From the NCBI RefSeq assembly GCF_016863655.1, contig NZ_BOPH01000034.1:62001-126000 (forward strand): 64,000 nt of DNA. The letters run 5' to 3'. Below are positions 34,821-44,053 of this stretch, one piece after another. Positions within the stretch are counted from its first letter, which is position 1; the number at the start of each line of letters is the position of its first letter. The position numbers and the translations under genes were made by a program. The notes below the pieces were generated by a model that saw only the letters and a program-made list of their open reading frames with translations, was not told where the DNA came from and did no database searches. The DNA comes from Virgisporangium ochraceum. GTDB lineage: Bacteria; Actinomycetota; Actinomycetes; Mycobacteriales; Micromonosporaceae.

Positions 34821-36724
34821 CCGGTCGCCGCCGGCGGATAGAAGTCCGCGTAGTAGCCGAGGTCGCCGAAGCATTGCAGCGGCATGCGCAGCCAGCGGCC
34901 CACCGAGAACGCGGCGGCCTGCTGCTGGGCTGGTGGGACCACGACGACATCATCGTCCGCTGTGCCATTGAAGTGCCTGACCCGGACGCCACCTCCACCG
35001 CCTGGACACGTCACCAACTCGCCGCGCAGCACGCACTGGACCAGGCCCGTGCCGCCTCCGCCGATCCGCGCATCGGCTACGTCGGCGACTGGCACACACA
35101 CCCCGCCCCGGTAGGCGCGAGCCCCACGGACGAAGCGGCGTTACTCCGCGCGTCCCGTCAGTATCCCCAGCCGACCGCGCTCATCGTGGCCCTACCTGAC
35201 GGGAGCCTCGACACTCGAGCAGCCCACGCGGGACGCATCCGTCCCGTTCGCCTCACGATCGAGCCCATGAAGGATCAGCCCGTGACCGTGCCCGCCCGCG
35301 CCGCAGCCCTCCGTGGCGACGACTACCAGCACATCATCGGCTGGTACTGGGCCTGCCAAGCCCTCATCGATCCCGACATCATCTCCGTCAGCATCGAAGA
35401 CACCGCCGGTGGCGCGTTCGACGACATCGTTGTCCTGCGGCACGCCGGACCTGACTGCTACGACCAGATCAAGAGCTCGAACACCGACGAGACCATCGTC
35501 GATGCCGCGTGGCTCACGACCGCGACCGCCACCAACGGCAAAAGCCCCCTTCAGCACTTCCACACCACCTGGGCGGCGCACCGGCACGAGACTCCCCGCC
35601 CACAGTTCCGACTGATCACCAACCGGGCCTTCGACCCCAGGGACCCCATCCTCAAACTGCGCGACAAGCACAGCAACACCGTCGCACGCGTCCTCCAACT
35701 CAAGGGCCCACGCAGTGCCGCCGGCACGCAGCGCAAGGCATGGGCCGCCCACCTCGGCATCACCGAGGCCGAACTGTTGAACTTCCTCGCCGAGTTCGAA
35801 CTACACCACGAGGGCAGCGAAACGTCCTGGTTCCGACAGGCCCGCGACGCCATGCGCGCCGCCGGCCTCCGCACCGATGACGACGCCGTCATCCGCGGCC
35901 GCGACCTCGTTCGCGAATGGGTCAAGACCGGCGCCGGTCCGCAGACCCGAAACGGTATCCGGCAACAGATGGCCGACGCCGACCTCCTCGCCCGCACCGG
36001 CACGCTCATCTTCGCGGTCCACGCCATCGACCGCCCCGCCCACAGCCTGCAACCCGCCATCACGCTCGACTTCGTCGACCGCTACAAGGGCGACACCGAC
36101 CGGGAGCGGCGCCAGCTCTGCAACCCCGACGACTGGCAAGCCGTCGTCATGCCCTCACTGAAAAAGGCGACCGACGAACTTGAAGCATTTGGCATCCGCC
36201 GCGTCCACATCATAGGCGCGATGCGACTGCCCATGTGGTTCGCAACCGGAGTACGACTTCCCGGCACCCGAGGATGGGTAGTGTCGACCGACCAGGGCAT
36301 CGTCGAATGGCGCAGCGACACCCCACCAGCCGACGTCGAAGCCAAGGAAGTCGGCCACGTCGTACTCGGGCAAGGCCCAGACCTCGCCGTCGCGGTCGCA
36401 CTCACCCACCCGATTGCCACCGACGTGACGGACTACCTACGCAGCATCACCGTCCCGGTCCGCGAATTGCTAGCGCTCGGGCCCGCCGGCGGCCCCAGTC
36501 AAACCTCCGTTCCCGACGCGGCGTTCGCCGTCGGCTGGGCACACACAGCGCGAACTCGCATCCGCGAGGCCATCAAGCGGATGAACGCACCACGGCTCCA
36601 TCTGTTCTTCGCCGCACCCCAAGGCGCGGCACTGATGCTCGGCCACCACTGGAACCTCATGCCACCAACCGTTGTGTACGAGCACCTCGGCACCACCTAT
36701 GCCCCGACCATGTCGATCAACTGA
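34817..36724 (+). CDS. JAB deconjugase fused to Cap4-like nuclease-SAVED effector, CBASS-2
   Basis: 635 residues in one frame. Residues 1-150 are a JAB/JAMM isopeptidase with a complete metal site: Glu31, His93, His95, Ser102 and Asp105 (WHTHPAPVGASPTD), i.e. Cap3. Residues ~165-330 resemble the Cap4/DUF4297 nuclease: GDDYQHIIGWYWACQAL, then Glu194-Asp195, FDDIVVL (201-207) and DQIKSS with Gln217 and Lys219. The rest ends like a SAVED domain (LHLFFAAPQGAALMLGHHWN, then TYAPTMSIN). Cap3 removes CD-NTase conjugates; Cap4 degrades dsDNA when SAVED binds the signal. An internal ATG at 35267 with a weak site could yield the effector alone. Confidence 0.85.
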   Translation: MTGRRRRIEVRVVAEVAEALQRHAQPAAHRERGGLLLGWWDHDDIIVRCAIEVPDPDATSTAWTRHQLAAQHALDQARAASADPRIGYVGDWHTHPAPVGASPTDEAALLRASRQYPQPTALIVALPDGSLDTRAAHAGRIRPVRLTIEPMKDQPVTVPARAAALRGDDYQHIIGWYWACQALIDPDIISVSIEDTAGGAFDDIVVLRHAGPDCYDQIKSSNTDETIVDAAWLTTATATNGKSPLQHFHTTWAAHRHETPRPQFRLITNRAFDPRDPILKLRDKHSNTVARVLQLKGPRSAAGTQRKAWAAHLGITEAELLNFLAEFELHHEGSETSWFRQARDAMRAAGLRTDDDAVIRGRDLVREWVKTGAGPQTRNGIRQQMADADLLARTGTLIFAVHAIDRPAHSLQPAITLDFVDRYKGDTDRERRQLCNPDDWQAVVMPSLKKATDELEAFGIRRVHIIGAMRLPMWFATGVRLPGTRGWVVSTDQGIVEWRSDTPPADVEAKEVGHVVLGQGPDLAVAVALTHPIATDVTDYLRSITVPVRELLALGPAGGPSQTSVPDAAFAVGWAHTARTRIREAIKRMNAPRLHLFFAAPQGAALMLGHHWNLMPPTVVYEHLGTTYAPTMSIN

Positions 36725-37129
36725 CAGGAACCGGCGTGGGGCGTGGGCGGCTGCTCCAAGCAGCGGCCCGAAGGCGCTGACGGGAGGCAACAGAGGCACC
36801 AACCTGCGCCATGCCCAGACACGAACGCCCAGGTGCAGGCGCAGTTAAGCCAAAGGCCGGACGGGATAGAGGTCGGAAGGCTTGAGGTGCTAACCCCGCA
36901 GGGCAGCAACCGTGCTGCCGAGAACTTGAACCGGCAACTCGTTGACTTCGGTTCGTATTTGACGCCCTATCCTTGCCGAACTGGCCCCAGTACATCGAGC
37001 GACCCACGCATTTGCTCGCCACCGTCTGCATCGCTCGCGGCGAGCCGTAGGTACCCGGCGTGCAGTTCGCACGCAGGTCTACACGTCGCTCGTACGCCTT
37101 CCGAATACCGCGGCGCTGCGTGATCACGC
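36725..37129. other. 405-base gap between CBASS-2 and the excisionase-like gene
   Basis: No gene supported. G+C falls around 36930-36990. The region separates convergent units (CBASS-2 on plus, HTH gene on minus), so terminators are expected; I see no clear hairpin with a T tract. Confidence 0.3.
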
Positions 37130-37399
37130 TCAGCGTCGATCGTCGGTGTTGGCGTCTAGCCAGCCCTCGACCTCGCTGCGTCTGTAGCGCAATACGTTGC
37201 CAACCCGGATCGCTCGCGGGCCGAGGCCTCGACTGCGCCATGCGTACAAGGTTGCCTTCGGCTTGCCGAGCCAGCGGGCCACTTGGTCGACCGACAGCAG
37301 GGGATCAGGTTCGGTAGCGGACGCCGAGGAGGAAATCGTCGACTTGGCTCGATCGGCAAACGATGCGCGGCGACCGGAGTTCGACTCATGATCGTTCAT
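37130..37399 (-). CDS. Excisionase/AlpA-like HTH protein
   Basis: 89 residues, ATG preceded by AGAGGGA. After a Ser-rich N-terminus comes a MerR/AlpA-type winged helix: LLSVDQVARWLGKPKATLYA, WRSRGLGPRAIRVGN, LRYRRSEVEGWLD. Proteins of this size and fold beside relaxase genes in actinobacterial elements act as Xis or as transfer regulators. It is the first candidate recombination directionality factor for the integrase at 23227, although 13 kb of cargo lies between them. Confidence 0.75.
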   Translation of the reverse strand: MNDHESNSGRRASFADRAKSTISSSASATEPDPLLSVDQVARWLGKPKATLYAWRSRGLGPRAIRVGNVLRYRRSEVEGWLDANTDDRR

Positions 37400-37559
37400 G
37401 TACCCATCCCTCTGAGTCCTGAGAGTTTTTCGCCTACCGTGAGCCACCACCGTTGACGCGAGGGCTGCCATCAGGTTCTGGCGCGTTGCCGCCCACGCGT
37501 GCTTATCGGTGGCGAGTGGGCTACCTCGTCCTAATGCGCAGGAGGTTCCCTGTGTCCGA

Positions 37560-38969
37560 TCAGCGGCGGGGCCGCCGATGAGCCGGCTGGCCACCGATGT
37601 TCGGCCAACCGGCTGCGATCGGTAGGGGCGGTTGCAGGAAGTACTGCGCCGACATCCGAGTCGCCACCGTCCGCAGTTCGACCGCAGCGGCATGGGCCGC
37701 GTTGGCTTGATGTAGCCGTATCTGAGCTCGTCGAAGGGCCGCGAGGGTGTCGGCGAAAGCCGCGACCATTTCGAGCATTTCGAGCAGCGATCGGGTCTCC
37801 CTTGCCATCCTGAGGCGTCCAACCGACGACAGGAGACGACCGACGGAGCGAAGATTGGCCCCCACGAGGGTGTACGGCGTGCGGTCTCGACATCCCGCCC
37901 GCGCGGCTCGATCGAGGAGATCGCTCGCTCTGGTCAGTTGACCACGGCCGGCCATTGCAGAGAGGGCTGACAGGACATCCGACCCGTGGACGGCTGTTGC
38001 CGCCGCCCGGTCCGGATCGATGTCGGACCAGGTCGCCATGTCCTGCCGGGCGGCGACGAGGGCGTCTCGGACATTCTCGAGTAGGCCGCGGTTGGTGGCT
38101 GGTCGGTTCGGCACAGGGCGGCCCCATCGTTGCCGTAGTCGGGGCAGTGTCAGATCGGGAGCCAGGCGGCCGCCGCCGTACCAGATGGTGTCGCCGGCCG
38201 CGGTGCAGTGATGTGGGAGTCCGACGGCGTAGCCGGTGACGTCGCCCGGGTTGGTGGTGCTGTGCCGGAGCCGGACGAGGACGCCGGCGGCCTGCAGGGC
38301 GGTGACAAAGGAACGTTCGTCGGTGGCAGCGGCCACGGCGGCGCGTACCTCGCGGCGTAGCCGGTCGCGGGGGACGTCGCGGTGGCCGAGGCGGCGCGTC
38401 TTGTTCTGCTCGGCGGCTCCCGGGTAGCGGTGTGCAGTGTGGTCGGCGGGGCCGACGCGGTAGAGGCCGAACTCGCGTTCGAGGCGTCGGGCGGCGGCCT
38501 GTGCGTTGTAGCGCTCGTTCCATGCCCAGGCGGTGGCACCGTCCTGGCGGACGAGGGTGGCGACGAGGTGGATGTGGTCTTCGGCGTGGCGGATGGCGGC
38601 CCAGCGGACGGCGTTGGGATCGCCGTGTGGTGCCAGACCGACGGCGTTCATGATCTCGGCGGCGATGTGGGCCCACTGCTCGTCGGTCAGCGGGCGGTCG
38701 GTGATGTGGTTGCGGATCGAGGTGTGCCACACGGTCAGCGGTGGTGGGTGGGCGGCGGCGTTGACGGGCTGGCGGAGCAGTCGGGCGAGGCGGGTGACGT
38801 CGTGCCGTCCGTTCGAGTCGCAGGTTGGTTCCAGCCAGGGGAGCTGTTGTGGGCCGGTCCAGGCGGCGATGAGGTGGGGGTTGCGGTGTTCTTCGCGGCG
38901 GCCGGGTCCGTACAGGTAGGCGACGAGGCCGTGGACGTTACGGCCCCGGTCGTGGATGGCGGGGATCAT
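37560..38969 (-). CDS. Mobilisation relaxase (MobA/MobL-type)
   Basis: About 469 residues from ATG 38969. The N-terminal ~220 residues are a relaxase domain: MIPAIHDRGRNVHGLVAYLY, LTVWHTSIRN, and the metal-binding HAEDHIHLVATLVRQDG (histidine triad). The remainder is helical and may dimerise or bind the coupling protein. It nicks the transfer origin and is carried with the strand into the recipient. ATGA overlap with the MobC-like gene shows they form one operon. The first Tyr of the N-terminal region is the likely nucleophile (inference). Confidence 0.85.
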   Translation of the reverse strand: MIPAIHDRGRNVHGLVAYLYGPGRREEHRNPHLIAAWTGPQQLPWLEPTCDSNGRHDVTRLARLLRQPVNAAAHPPPLTVWHTSIRNHITDRPLTDEQWAHIAAEIMNAVGLAPHGDPNAVRWAAIRHAEDHIHLVATLVRQDGATAWAWNERYNAQAAARRLEREFGLYRVGPADHTAHRYPGAAEQNKTRRLGHRDVPRDRLRREVRAAVAAATDERSFVTALQAAGVLVRLRHSTTNPGDVTGYAVGLPHHCTAAGDTIWYGGGRLAPDLTLPRLRQRWGRPVPNRPATNRGLLENVRDALVAARQDMATWSDIDPDRAAATAVHGSDVLSALSAMAGRGQLTRASDLLDRAARAGCRDRTPYTLVGANLRSVGRLLSSVGRLRMARETRSLLEMLEMVAAFADTLAALRRAQIRLHQANAAHAAAVELRTVATRMSAQYFLQPPLPIAAGWPNIGGQPAHRRPRR

Positions 38970-39403
38970 CGGAGTCGTTGGTCGATGCGGTCGACGACGG
39001 AGTCGATACGGCCGAGGGCGGCCTCGGCGTGGTGGACGGCGTCGCCGAGCCACGGTGGTGCCTGGTCGACGGTGTTGATGGCGTCGGTCGCCTTGCCGAG
39101 CATCGCTGCGAGGTCGGTGGCGGCGGTCCGGGCGGCGAACAGGTCGCGTTGCAGAGAGGCGAGTTCGGCCCAGGTGATGTCCACGCCGGCGACCGGGTGC
39201 GCGGGGTGGGTGGTGCCGCGGGCGGCGGCGAGGGAGGCGTCGGCGCAGTAGCCGCTCGGGGTGAGCCCTGCCCGGATCGCCGCGGTGGTGATGTCGTGGT
39301 GCTCGTCGGGGTCGAGGCGCAGGTTGATCCGTCGCTGCCGGCCGGGGAACAGGTGTCGGCGGTCGATGCCTCTCGGCGCCTTGCCGCCTGTGCCGGGTTC
39401 CAT
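38966..39403 (-). CDS. MobC-like relaxosome accessory protein
   Basis: 145 residues (ATG 39403; an in-frame GTG at 39412 is possible). The N-terminal part resembles a ribbon-helix-helix (INLRLDPDEHHDITTAAIRA and GLTPSGYCADASLAAARG). A long helical C-terminus follows (SLQRDLFAARTAATDLAAML). MobC-type proteins bind the transfer origin and help the relaxase melt it. The stop overlaps the relaxase start. The origin is therefore expected just upstream, in 39404-39751. Confidence 0.7.
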   Translation of the reverse strand: MEPGTGGKAPRGIDRRHLFPGRQRRINLRLDPDEHHDITTAAIRAGLTPSGYCADASLAAARGTTHPAHPVAGVDITWAELASLQRDLFAARTAATDLAAMLGKATDAINTVDQAPPWLGDAVHHAEAALGRIDSVVDRIDQRLR

Positions 39404-39751
39404 GGAGTTCACGGTGGCCGTGAGGGGTTGACGGCGGCGTTGCCGTCGCGGTCGCTCCCTTCTCGCTGACCCCGCCGGGTCGGCGACTGCGGTTGCCGGT
39501 GGAGCCGACCGTGCCTGGTCGGCGGATTCCGGTAACCGGTCACTACAACTTGCTCCCCCGGACGTTCTGCGGACGACGACTCGGGTGACTTGCATAGCCT
39601 CTGACCTGCGGAAACGCTGGCTGCTGGCGGTTGAAAATGGTATATTTGTGGCTGGTTCGTCCGGTGGGTGTGGCTCAGCCCCTGCCGTGATCCGAGAACC
39701 GCCTTCCTTCCCGTTCTGGGTGCGCTGCTGCGCGCCGTCAGGAGGTTCGTC
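39404..39751. promoter_or_regulatory. Divergent mobC/parB intergenic region, candidate oriT
   Basis: 348 bases between the mobilisation operon and parB. It has a palindrome CCGGTAACCGG near 39529-39539, a GACCC/GGGTC inverted pair near 39468-39481 and an A+T-rich TATATTTG box near 39640-39648 that could be a -10 for parB. Position next to mobC and hairpins suit a transfer origin; no nic consensus was identified with certainty. Confidence 0.4.
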
Positions 39752-41209
39752 ATGGCTTCGCGTTCTCGTTCGTTGCGGCTCGTCGAGCGGTCCGGCTCCG
39801 AGGTTTCGTCCGGAGTGTTGGTGCATGTTGATCCGAGGTCCCTGCTCGTCCATCCCGGGAACCTGCGCACCGATCTCGGCGATCTGACGGAGTTGGAGGC
39901 GAGCATCGCCGCCAACGGTGTGGTGCAGGCGCTGACGCTGATCCCGGACGCCGACGGCTACCGGATCCTGGCCGGACACCGCCGGGCGGCTGCCGCCGTC
40001 GCGGTGCTCGACAGTGGGCGGTGGCCGGAGAACCTGCCCGCGACGGTGCCGGGGGTCGTCCGGGCTGATCTCGCCGATGCGGCGGCGTCGCAGGTGGCGG
40101 TGATGCTGGTGGAGAACGACGCCGACCAGCGGACCCCGCTGACCGTCTGCGAGCAGGCCGCCGGCTACGCCCAGCTGGCCGCGTTCGACCTGGACGCGGC
40201 CGAGATCGGCCGCCGCTTGGGGAAGACCGTTGCGCATGTGGAGGCGGTGATGCGGCTGGGACGGATGACCGCGACGGTCCGGGCGCATGCGGACGCTGGT
40301 CGGCTGTCGCTGGAGGATGTGGCCGAGCTGGCCGAGTTCGACGACGACCCGAAGGCGATGGACCGGATCCTGAAGGACGCGGGCAGCCCGTGGGGCATCC
40401 GGCACCGGATCGTCGACGAACGTCGCCGCCGTAGCGACGCGAAGGCCGAGCAGAGCCTGCGGGCCGAACTCGCCGACGCCGGAGTGGCGGTCGTGGCCAA
40501 GCCGAAGGGGTGGCCGTACCAGTGCGCCGCCGCTGCAGCGACCAGCCTGATCGACCCGGCGACGGGGGTTCGGCTGGATCCGGACGCGGTGCGTACCGAT
40601 GAGCGGTTCGCGACGTTCATCGACACCGCGTGCAGCCCGCCGGCGGCGGTGGTGATCTGCCGTGACCCCGACGCCGCGGGGTTCAAGCGCACGGCCTACA
40701 GCTCCTACGAGTCGCCGGAGAAGCTGGCGGCGAAGGAGGCCGCCCGGGTGGCGGCGAAGGTGCGGCTGCAGGCGTTGACGGACGCGGCCAGGACCCGGCA
40801 CCGGTTCCTGGCCGAGACGTACGGCAGCGCCAAGGCGGCGAAGGTGCTATTCGTCGACGCGTTGCGGGCGGTGGTCGAGGATCCGGACGTCGTCGACCGG
40901 GGCAGCACCCACCTGGTGACCGCGCTCGCCGGCGGGAACGTGACCGCCACTGCGGGGGCGAAGCTGGATCGGCTGAGCCGGCTGCTGGTTGCCCGGTGGG
41001 TCGCTGGGCTGGAGGACAACCTCGCGATGACGGCGGAGAGCGGCCGGGGGTGGCGGCGGGATCCGGTGACGGCGTTGGCGTGGCTGGACCGGTTGGTGGC
41101 GGCCGGGTACGAGCTGGCCGAGGCTGAGGTGCAGTTCCGGGACGAGCTCGCGGCGATGGTTGCTGCCGACGCCGAAGAGGAGACGGTCGACGTCGCCGAT
41201 GTCGGTTGA
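39752..41209 (+). CDS. ParB-family partition/nuclease-domain protein
   Basis: 485 residues, AGGAGG upstream of ATG. ParB N-domain (~30-130): VDPRSLLVHPGNLRTDL, IAANGVVQALTL and the box ILAGHRRAAAA. A helix-turn-helix follows (LDAAEIGRRLGKTVAHVEAV). The C-terminal half is helical and family-specific. On conjugative elements ParB proteins stabilise or regulate the circular form. No ParA gene is visible nearby, so a role without ParA is likely. Confidence 0.85.
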   Translation: MASRSRSLRLVERSGSEVSSGVLVHVDPRSLLVHPGNLRTDLGDLTELEASIAANGVVQALTLIPDADGYRILAGHRRAAAAVAVLDSGRWPENLPATVPGVVRADLADAAASQVAVMLVENDADQRTPLTVCEQAAGYAQLAAFDLDAAEIGRRLGKTVAHVEAVMRLGRMTATVRAHADAGRLSLEDVAELAEFDDDPKAMDRILKDAGSPWGIRHRIVDERRRRSDAKAEQSLRAELADAGVAVVAKPKGWPYQCAAAAATSLIDPATGVRLDPDAVRTDERFATFIDTACSPPAAVVICRDPDAAGFKRTAYSSYESPEKLAAKEAARVAAKVRLQALTDAARTRHRFLAETYGSAKAAKVLFVDALRAVVEDPDVVDRGSTHLVTALAGGNVTATAGAKLDRLSRLLVARWVAGLEDNLAMTAESGRGWRRDPVTALAWLDRLVAAGYELAEAEVQFRDELAAMVAADAEEETVDVADVG

Positions 41210-41321
41210 CGGAAAGGTCGGGCGGCGTCAACGGTCTCGTCAACCGGTGCCGCCCATCATCGCCAGGTTCACGATCGTCGATTCTCGGAAGGGCCGGGCT
41301 GATGCGGGTCCCCTTGCTTGA

Positions 41322-42692
41322 GTGCGTGGCGGTGTCACGGTGACCGGCGTGGACGCCGGGGTGGTCGCGGCCTGGTGCCGCGACCACGTGGCGGAACTGC
41401 TGATCGCCGGCCTGGCCGTATGCGTGCTGCCGTTGGCCTGGTTGGTGCGGCGGGCGGTGCGGTCCGGCCGGCCGGATGCGTGGCTGGCGCGGGTGTCGTT
41501 CCTGGTCGGGTTCGCCTGGTCTGGGGAGGCGATGTGGGAGGTCGCCACGCAGAAGCTGGGGCTGTCGCCGGTGTTTGCCGGGTTCGGGTTCTTCCTGTTC
41601 GAGGCGATGATGGCCACCGCGATGATCCGCGCGGAGCGGTCGCAGGTGCGAGTTGGGCGGCCGGGTCGGCATGGGCGGGCGGTGTGGTTGATCGCCGTCG
41701 TGGCCGGGCTGATCGCGGCCGTCGCGGGGGACAGCGTGGTGGAGATGGGACTGCGGTTGGCGGTCCCGTTGCTGGTGGCCTACCAGTGGTGGGTCGGCCT
41801 GTCCGACGATGGCGCCGTGCGTGCGCCGGATGCGATCACCTGGACGTGGACGCCTCGGCGGCTGCTGATCGCCGCCGGTCTGGCGCGGCCGGGGGTGTCG
41901 GACCTGTCGACGGTGGATCGCGAGCGGCAGGTACGGACGGTGGCGAAGGTGGCCCACCGACTGCACTCCACCCGGTGGGCGTGGCGACGTGGCTGGTGCC
42001 AGATGCGGCTGCGGTCGTTGGCGATGCGCTCCGACGACGCGGTCCTCGACGCCGCCCGGGTACGGGTCGAGCGGGTGTGGCGGGCGGCGGAACGGACCCG
42101 GCCGGCGACGCCGGCGGAACTGGAAGCGGTTGCTTCCGTCCGCGCGGAAGCGGAAGCAGCTCGGGCGGAGGCGGAACGGTTCCGGACCGACGCGGAGCTC
42201 GCGCGGGCGGACCTGCACCGCCTGCGTGCCGAGGTCGTCCGAGTCCGGGATCACGCCGATCGGGTCCAGGCTGACGCTGGCCGGATTCGGGCGGAGGCGG
42301 AAGCAACGGCAGCGGAAGCGGTCGAGGCGGCGCGAGCGGAGGCGGAAGCAATGGTGGCGGAAGCGGAACGGGCGCGGGCGGAACTGGAGGCGGTCCGTGC
42401 GGAGTTGGCCGCTCGACCGGCCGGTGCCCGGCGACTCGCCAGGCCTTCGTCGCGGTCACAGCGAGCCGTGCGGGTGTTGGAGGATGGGGATTCGGTTCCG
42501 CACGTGCCTCGGGTCGGGGCGGCGACCGTTCGAGCGGTGCTGGAGGCGCGGCGGGCGGAACCGTCGGCCACCCAGAAGGAAATTGCCGCGCGGGTGCAGG
42601 TGTCGGATCGGACGGTGCGGGCCGTCCTCGCCGCGGTCAGCAATGGCCGCGCGGGCGACCGCGGCACCGTCGGCGGACCGTCGGCAGTGTGA
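41322..42692 (+). CDS. Membrane/coiled-coil/HTH protein of the element
   Basis: 456 residues from GTG 41322 (GTG 41340 also possible). Residues ~15-150 contain about four membrane helices (LLIAGLAVCVLPLAWLVRRA; LIAVVAGLIAAVAGDSVVEM), like DUF2637-type proteins of actinobacterial plasmids. Residues ~260-370 are a long Ala/Glu/Arg heptad coiled coil. The end is a helix-turn-helix (PSATQKEIAARVQVSDRTVR). The design tethers a DNA-binding domain to the membrane, so a role in replication, spreading or transfer is plausible, similar to Spd proteins. Function not established. Confidence 0.65.
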   Translation: MRGGVTVTGVDAGVVAAWCRDHVAELLIAGLAVCVLPLAWLVRRAVRSGRPDAWLARVSFLVGFAWSGEAMWEVATQKLGLSPVFAGFGFFLFEAMMATAMIRAERSQVRVGRPGRHGRAVWLIAVVAGLIAAVAGDSVVEMGLRLAVPLLVAYQWWVGLSDDGAVRAPDAITWTWTPRRLLIAAGLARPGVSDLSTVDRERQVRTVAKVAHRLHSTRWAWRRGWCQMRLRSLAMRSDDAVLDAARVRVERVWRAAERTRPATPAELEAVASVRAEAEAARAEAERFRTDAELARADLHRLRAEVVRVRDHADRVQADAGRIRAEAEATAAEAVEAARAEAEAMVAEAERARAELEAVRAELAARPAGARRLARPSSRSQRAVRVLEDGDSVPHVPRVGAATVRAVLEARRAEPSATQKEIAARVQVSDRTVRAVLAAVSNGRAGDRGTVGGPSAV

Positions 42693-42794
42693 CGTCCTCG
42701 CGTGTCGCATCGGCCGCCGGTTACCTGGCCGCATTGCTGACGACGGTCGGCGTCGACCGGCCACGAACGGTGCCGGCAACCCCCGTCGGGCACG

Positions 42795-43640
42795 GTGGCC
42801 GTCATGGACGCTGAACACCACGACCCGTGGAGCGATGCCACCCGGCAGGGGCTGGAACGCATCATGGCCCTGGCGGTCCTTGCCGAGGCTGGGTCCCGGC
42901 TCCACGTGGAGAGCAGACGCGCCGCTGCTGCCCGTCGCGAGCGGCAGGCCGCGAGGATCGCGGACGAGGCCCGGAAGGCGATGGCTGCTCACCAGCAGAG
43001 GGTCGAACTGTCGGCGCGGCGGGCCCGGGAATGGGCCCGTTTCGTCGACGACCCCCAGCGGCTTCGCGACTACCTCGCCGGTCTGAAGTTCCAGGAGCTC
43101 GCGCGGCAATGGGCCGCCGCCGCGCCGCACGCCGACACCAACCCGGTGGCCGCCACCGTTCTCGCCGCGGCCGAAACGGACCTCCGTGCACGCGCACCCG
43201 GACTGATGAACTTCTACGACCGGGCGCGCGCCGACGGGACCCAGCGCGGCGAGGCGATGGCCCAAGCCGTCGCCTACACCTGGCGCGGCAACAGCCCCGC
43301 CCGCCCACACGGCGGACGCCGACCCGCCGCGGGCGAGCTGACCCGGCTCGGCGAGGAACTCGAGACGGCGCTGGCCGATCTCGCCCGTTCTGCAGGCCCG
43401 GTCGAACGCACCCGGCTGGTACGCCACCTGGAGGACGCGGGCTGGTCGACCGAATCGATCGGACACATCGAGTCCGTCCTCGACAGTGCCTCTGCCGCAG
43501 GCCGGGCGGACGGTCGGACCGCGGCACAGGTCGCCGCCGAATCGTTCGCTGCTCCGGCCCGGGACGCGTTGACCGCCCATCCGGCCGCGATGCCGGCCCG
43601 GCCGCGCATCGGCGACCCGATCCATCGGAGGACGCGATGA
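42795..43640 (+). CDS. Helical hypothetical protein of the element
   Basis: About 281 residues (GTG 42795; ATG 42804 equally possible). Almost entirely helical and charged: residues ~35-80 form an Arg/Ala/Glu coiled coil and ~95-130 contain LKFQELARQWAAAAPHADTN. The C-terminus is Ala-rich and basic. No recognised domain. The stop overlaps the DUF4913 start (ATGA), so it belongs to the same unit between the membrane/HTH gene and DUF4913; such genes recur in actinobacterial conjugative elements. Confidence 0.6.
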   Translation: MAVMDAEHHDPWSDATRQGLERIMALAVLAEAGSRLHVESRRAAAARRERQAARIADEARKAMAAHQQRVELSARRAREWARFVDDPQRLRDYLAGLKFQELARQWAAAAPHADTNPVAATVLAAAETDLRARAPGLMNFYDRARADGTQRGEAMAQAVAYTWRGNSPARPHGGRRPAAGELTRLGEELETALADLARSAGPVERTRLVRHLEDAGWSTESIGHIESVLDSASAAGRADGRTAAQVAAESFAAPARDALTAHPAAMPARPRIGDPIHRRTR

Positions 43641-44053
43641 CCACGCCGGACGACCCGTCGGCGGCCCAGGGCGGTCAGACCACGACAGTTGCGGCGCCCG
43701 AGCTTCGCTACCCCGATGTGGAGACGTGGGTCCACCTCATGTTCCTGCCGACCTTCGGCTGGCGCGTCGACGACCACGCCTGGCGCTGGTGCGCCCAGTG
43801 GTGGCGTCACGCCGAAGCCGTCTGGCGGCTCGAACTCCTGTGGCGCTCCTGGGAAGCCCACCGCCTCCAACCCACCGGAATGTCCGCCTGGTCGATCGAG
43901 ATCGACCGGCACCTGCGCGAACTCCTCGGCCCGGACGGCACCTTCCGCCAGTGCCGCAGCGCCGACGAGGACCGGCCGGCGCTGCATACTGACCAGCCGA
44001 TCCCCATTGCGGAGCTTGCGCCGGACGGCTGGTGGAGCCTCGACCAGACCTGA
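43637..44053 (+). CDS. DUF4913 protein
   Basis: 138 residues. The Trp-rich centre (WVHLMFLPTFGWRVDDHAWR; WCAQWWRHAEAVWRLELLWR) is the DUF4913 signature, found almost only on actinobacterial plasmids and integrative elements. The C-terminus carries CRSADEDRPAL and LAPDGWW. Function unknown; consistent genomic linkage suggests transfer or maintenance. Last gene of the plus-strand unit that begins with parB. Confidence 0.75.
   Translation: MTTPDDPSAAQGGQTTTVAAPELRYPDVETWVHLMFLPTFGWRVDDHAWRWCAQWWRHAEAVWRLELLWRSWEAHRLQPTGMSAWSIEIDRHLRELLGPDGTFRQCRSADEDRPALHTDQPIPIAELAPDGWWSLDQT

Noticed and set aside
34817..36724. Treating JAB and Cap4 parts as two genes
   Set aside because: The frame is continuous with no stop, and the internal ATG at 35267 lacks a convincing ribosome site.
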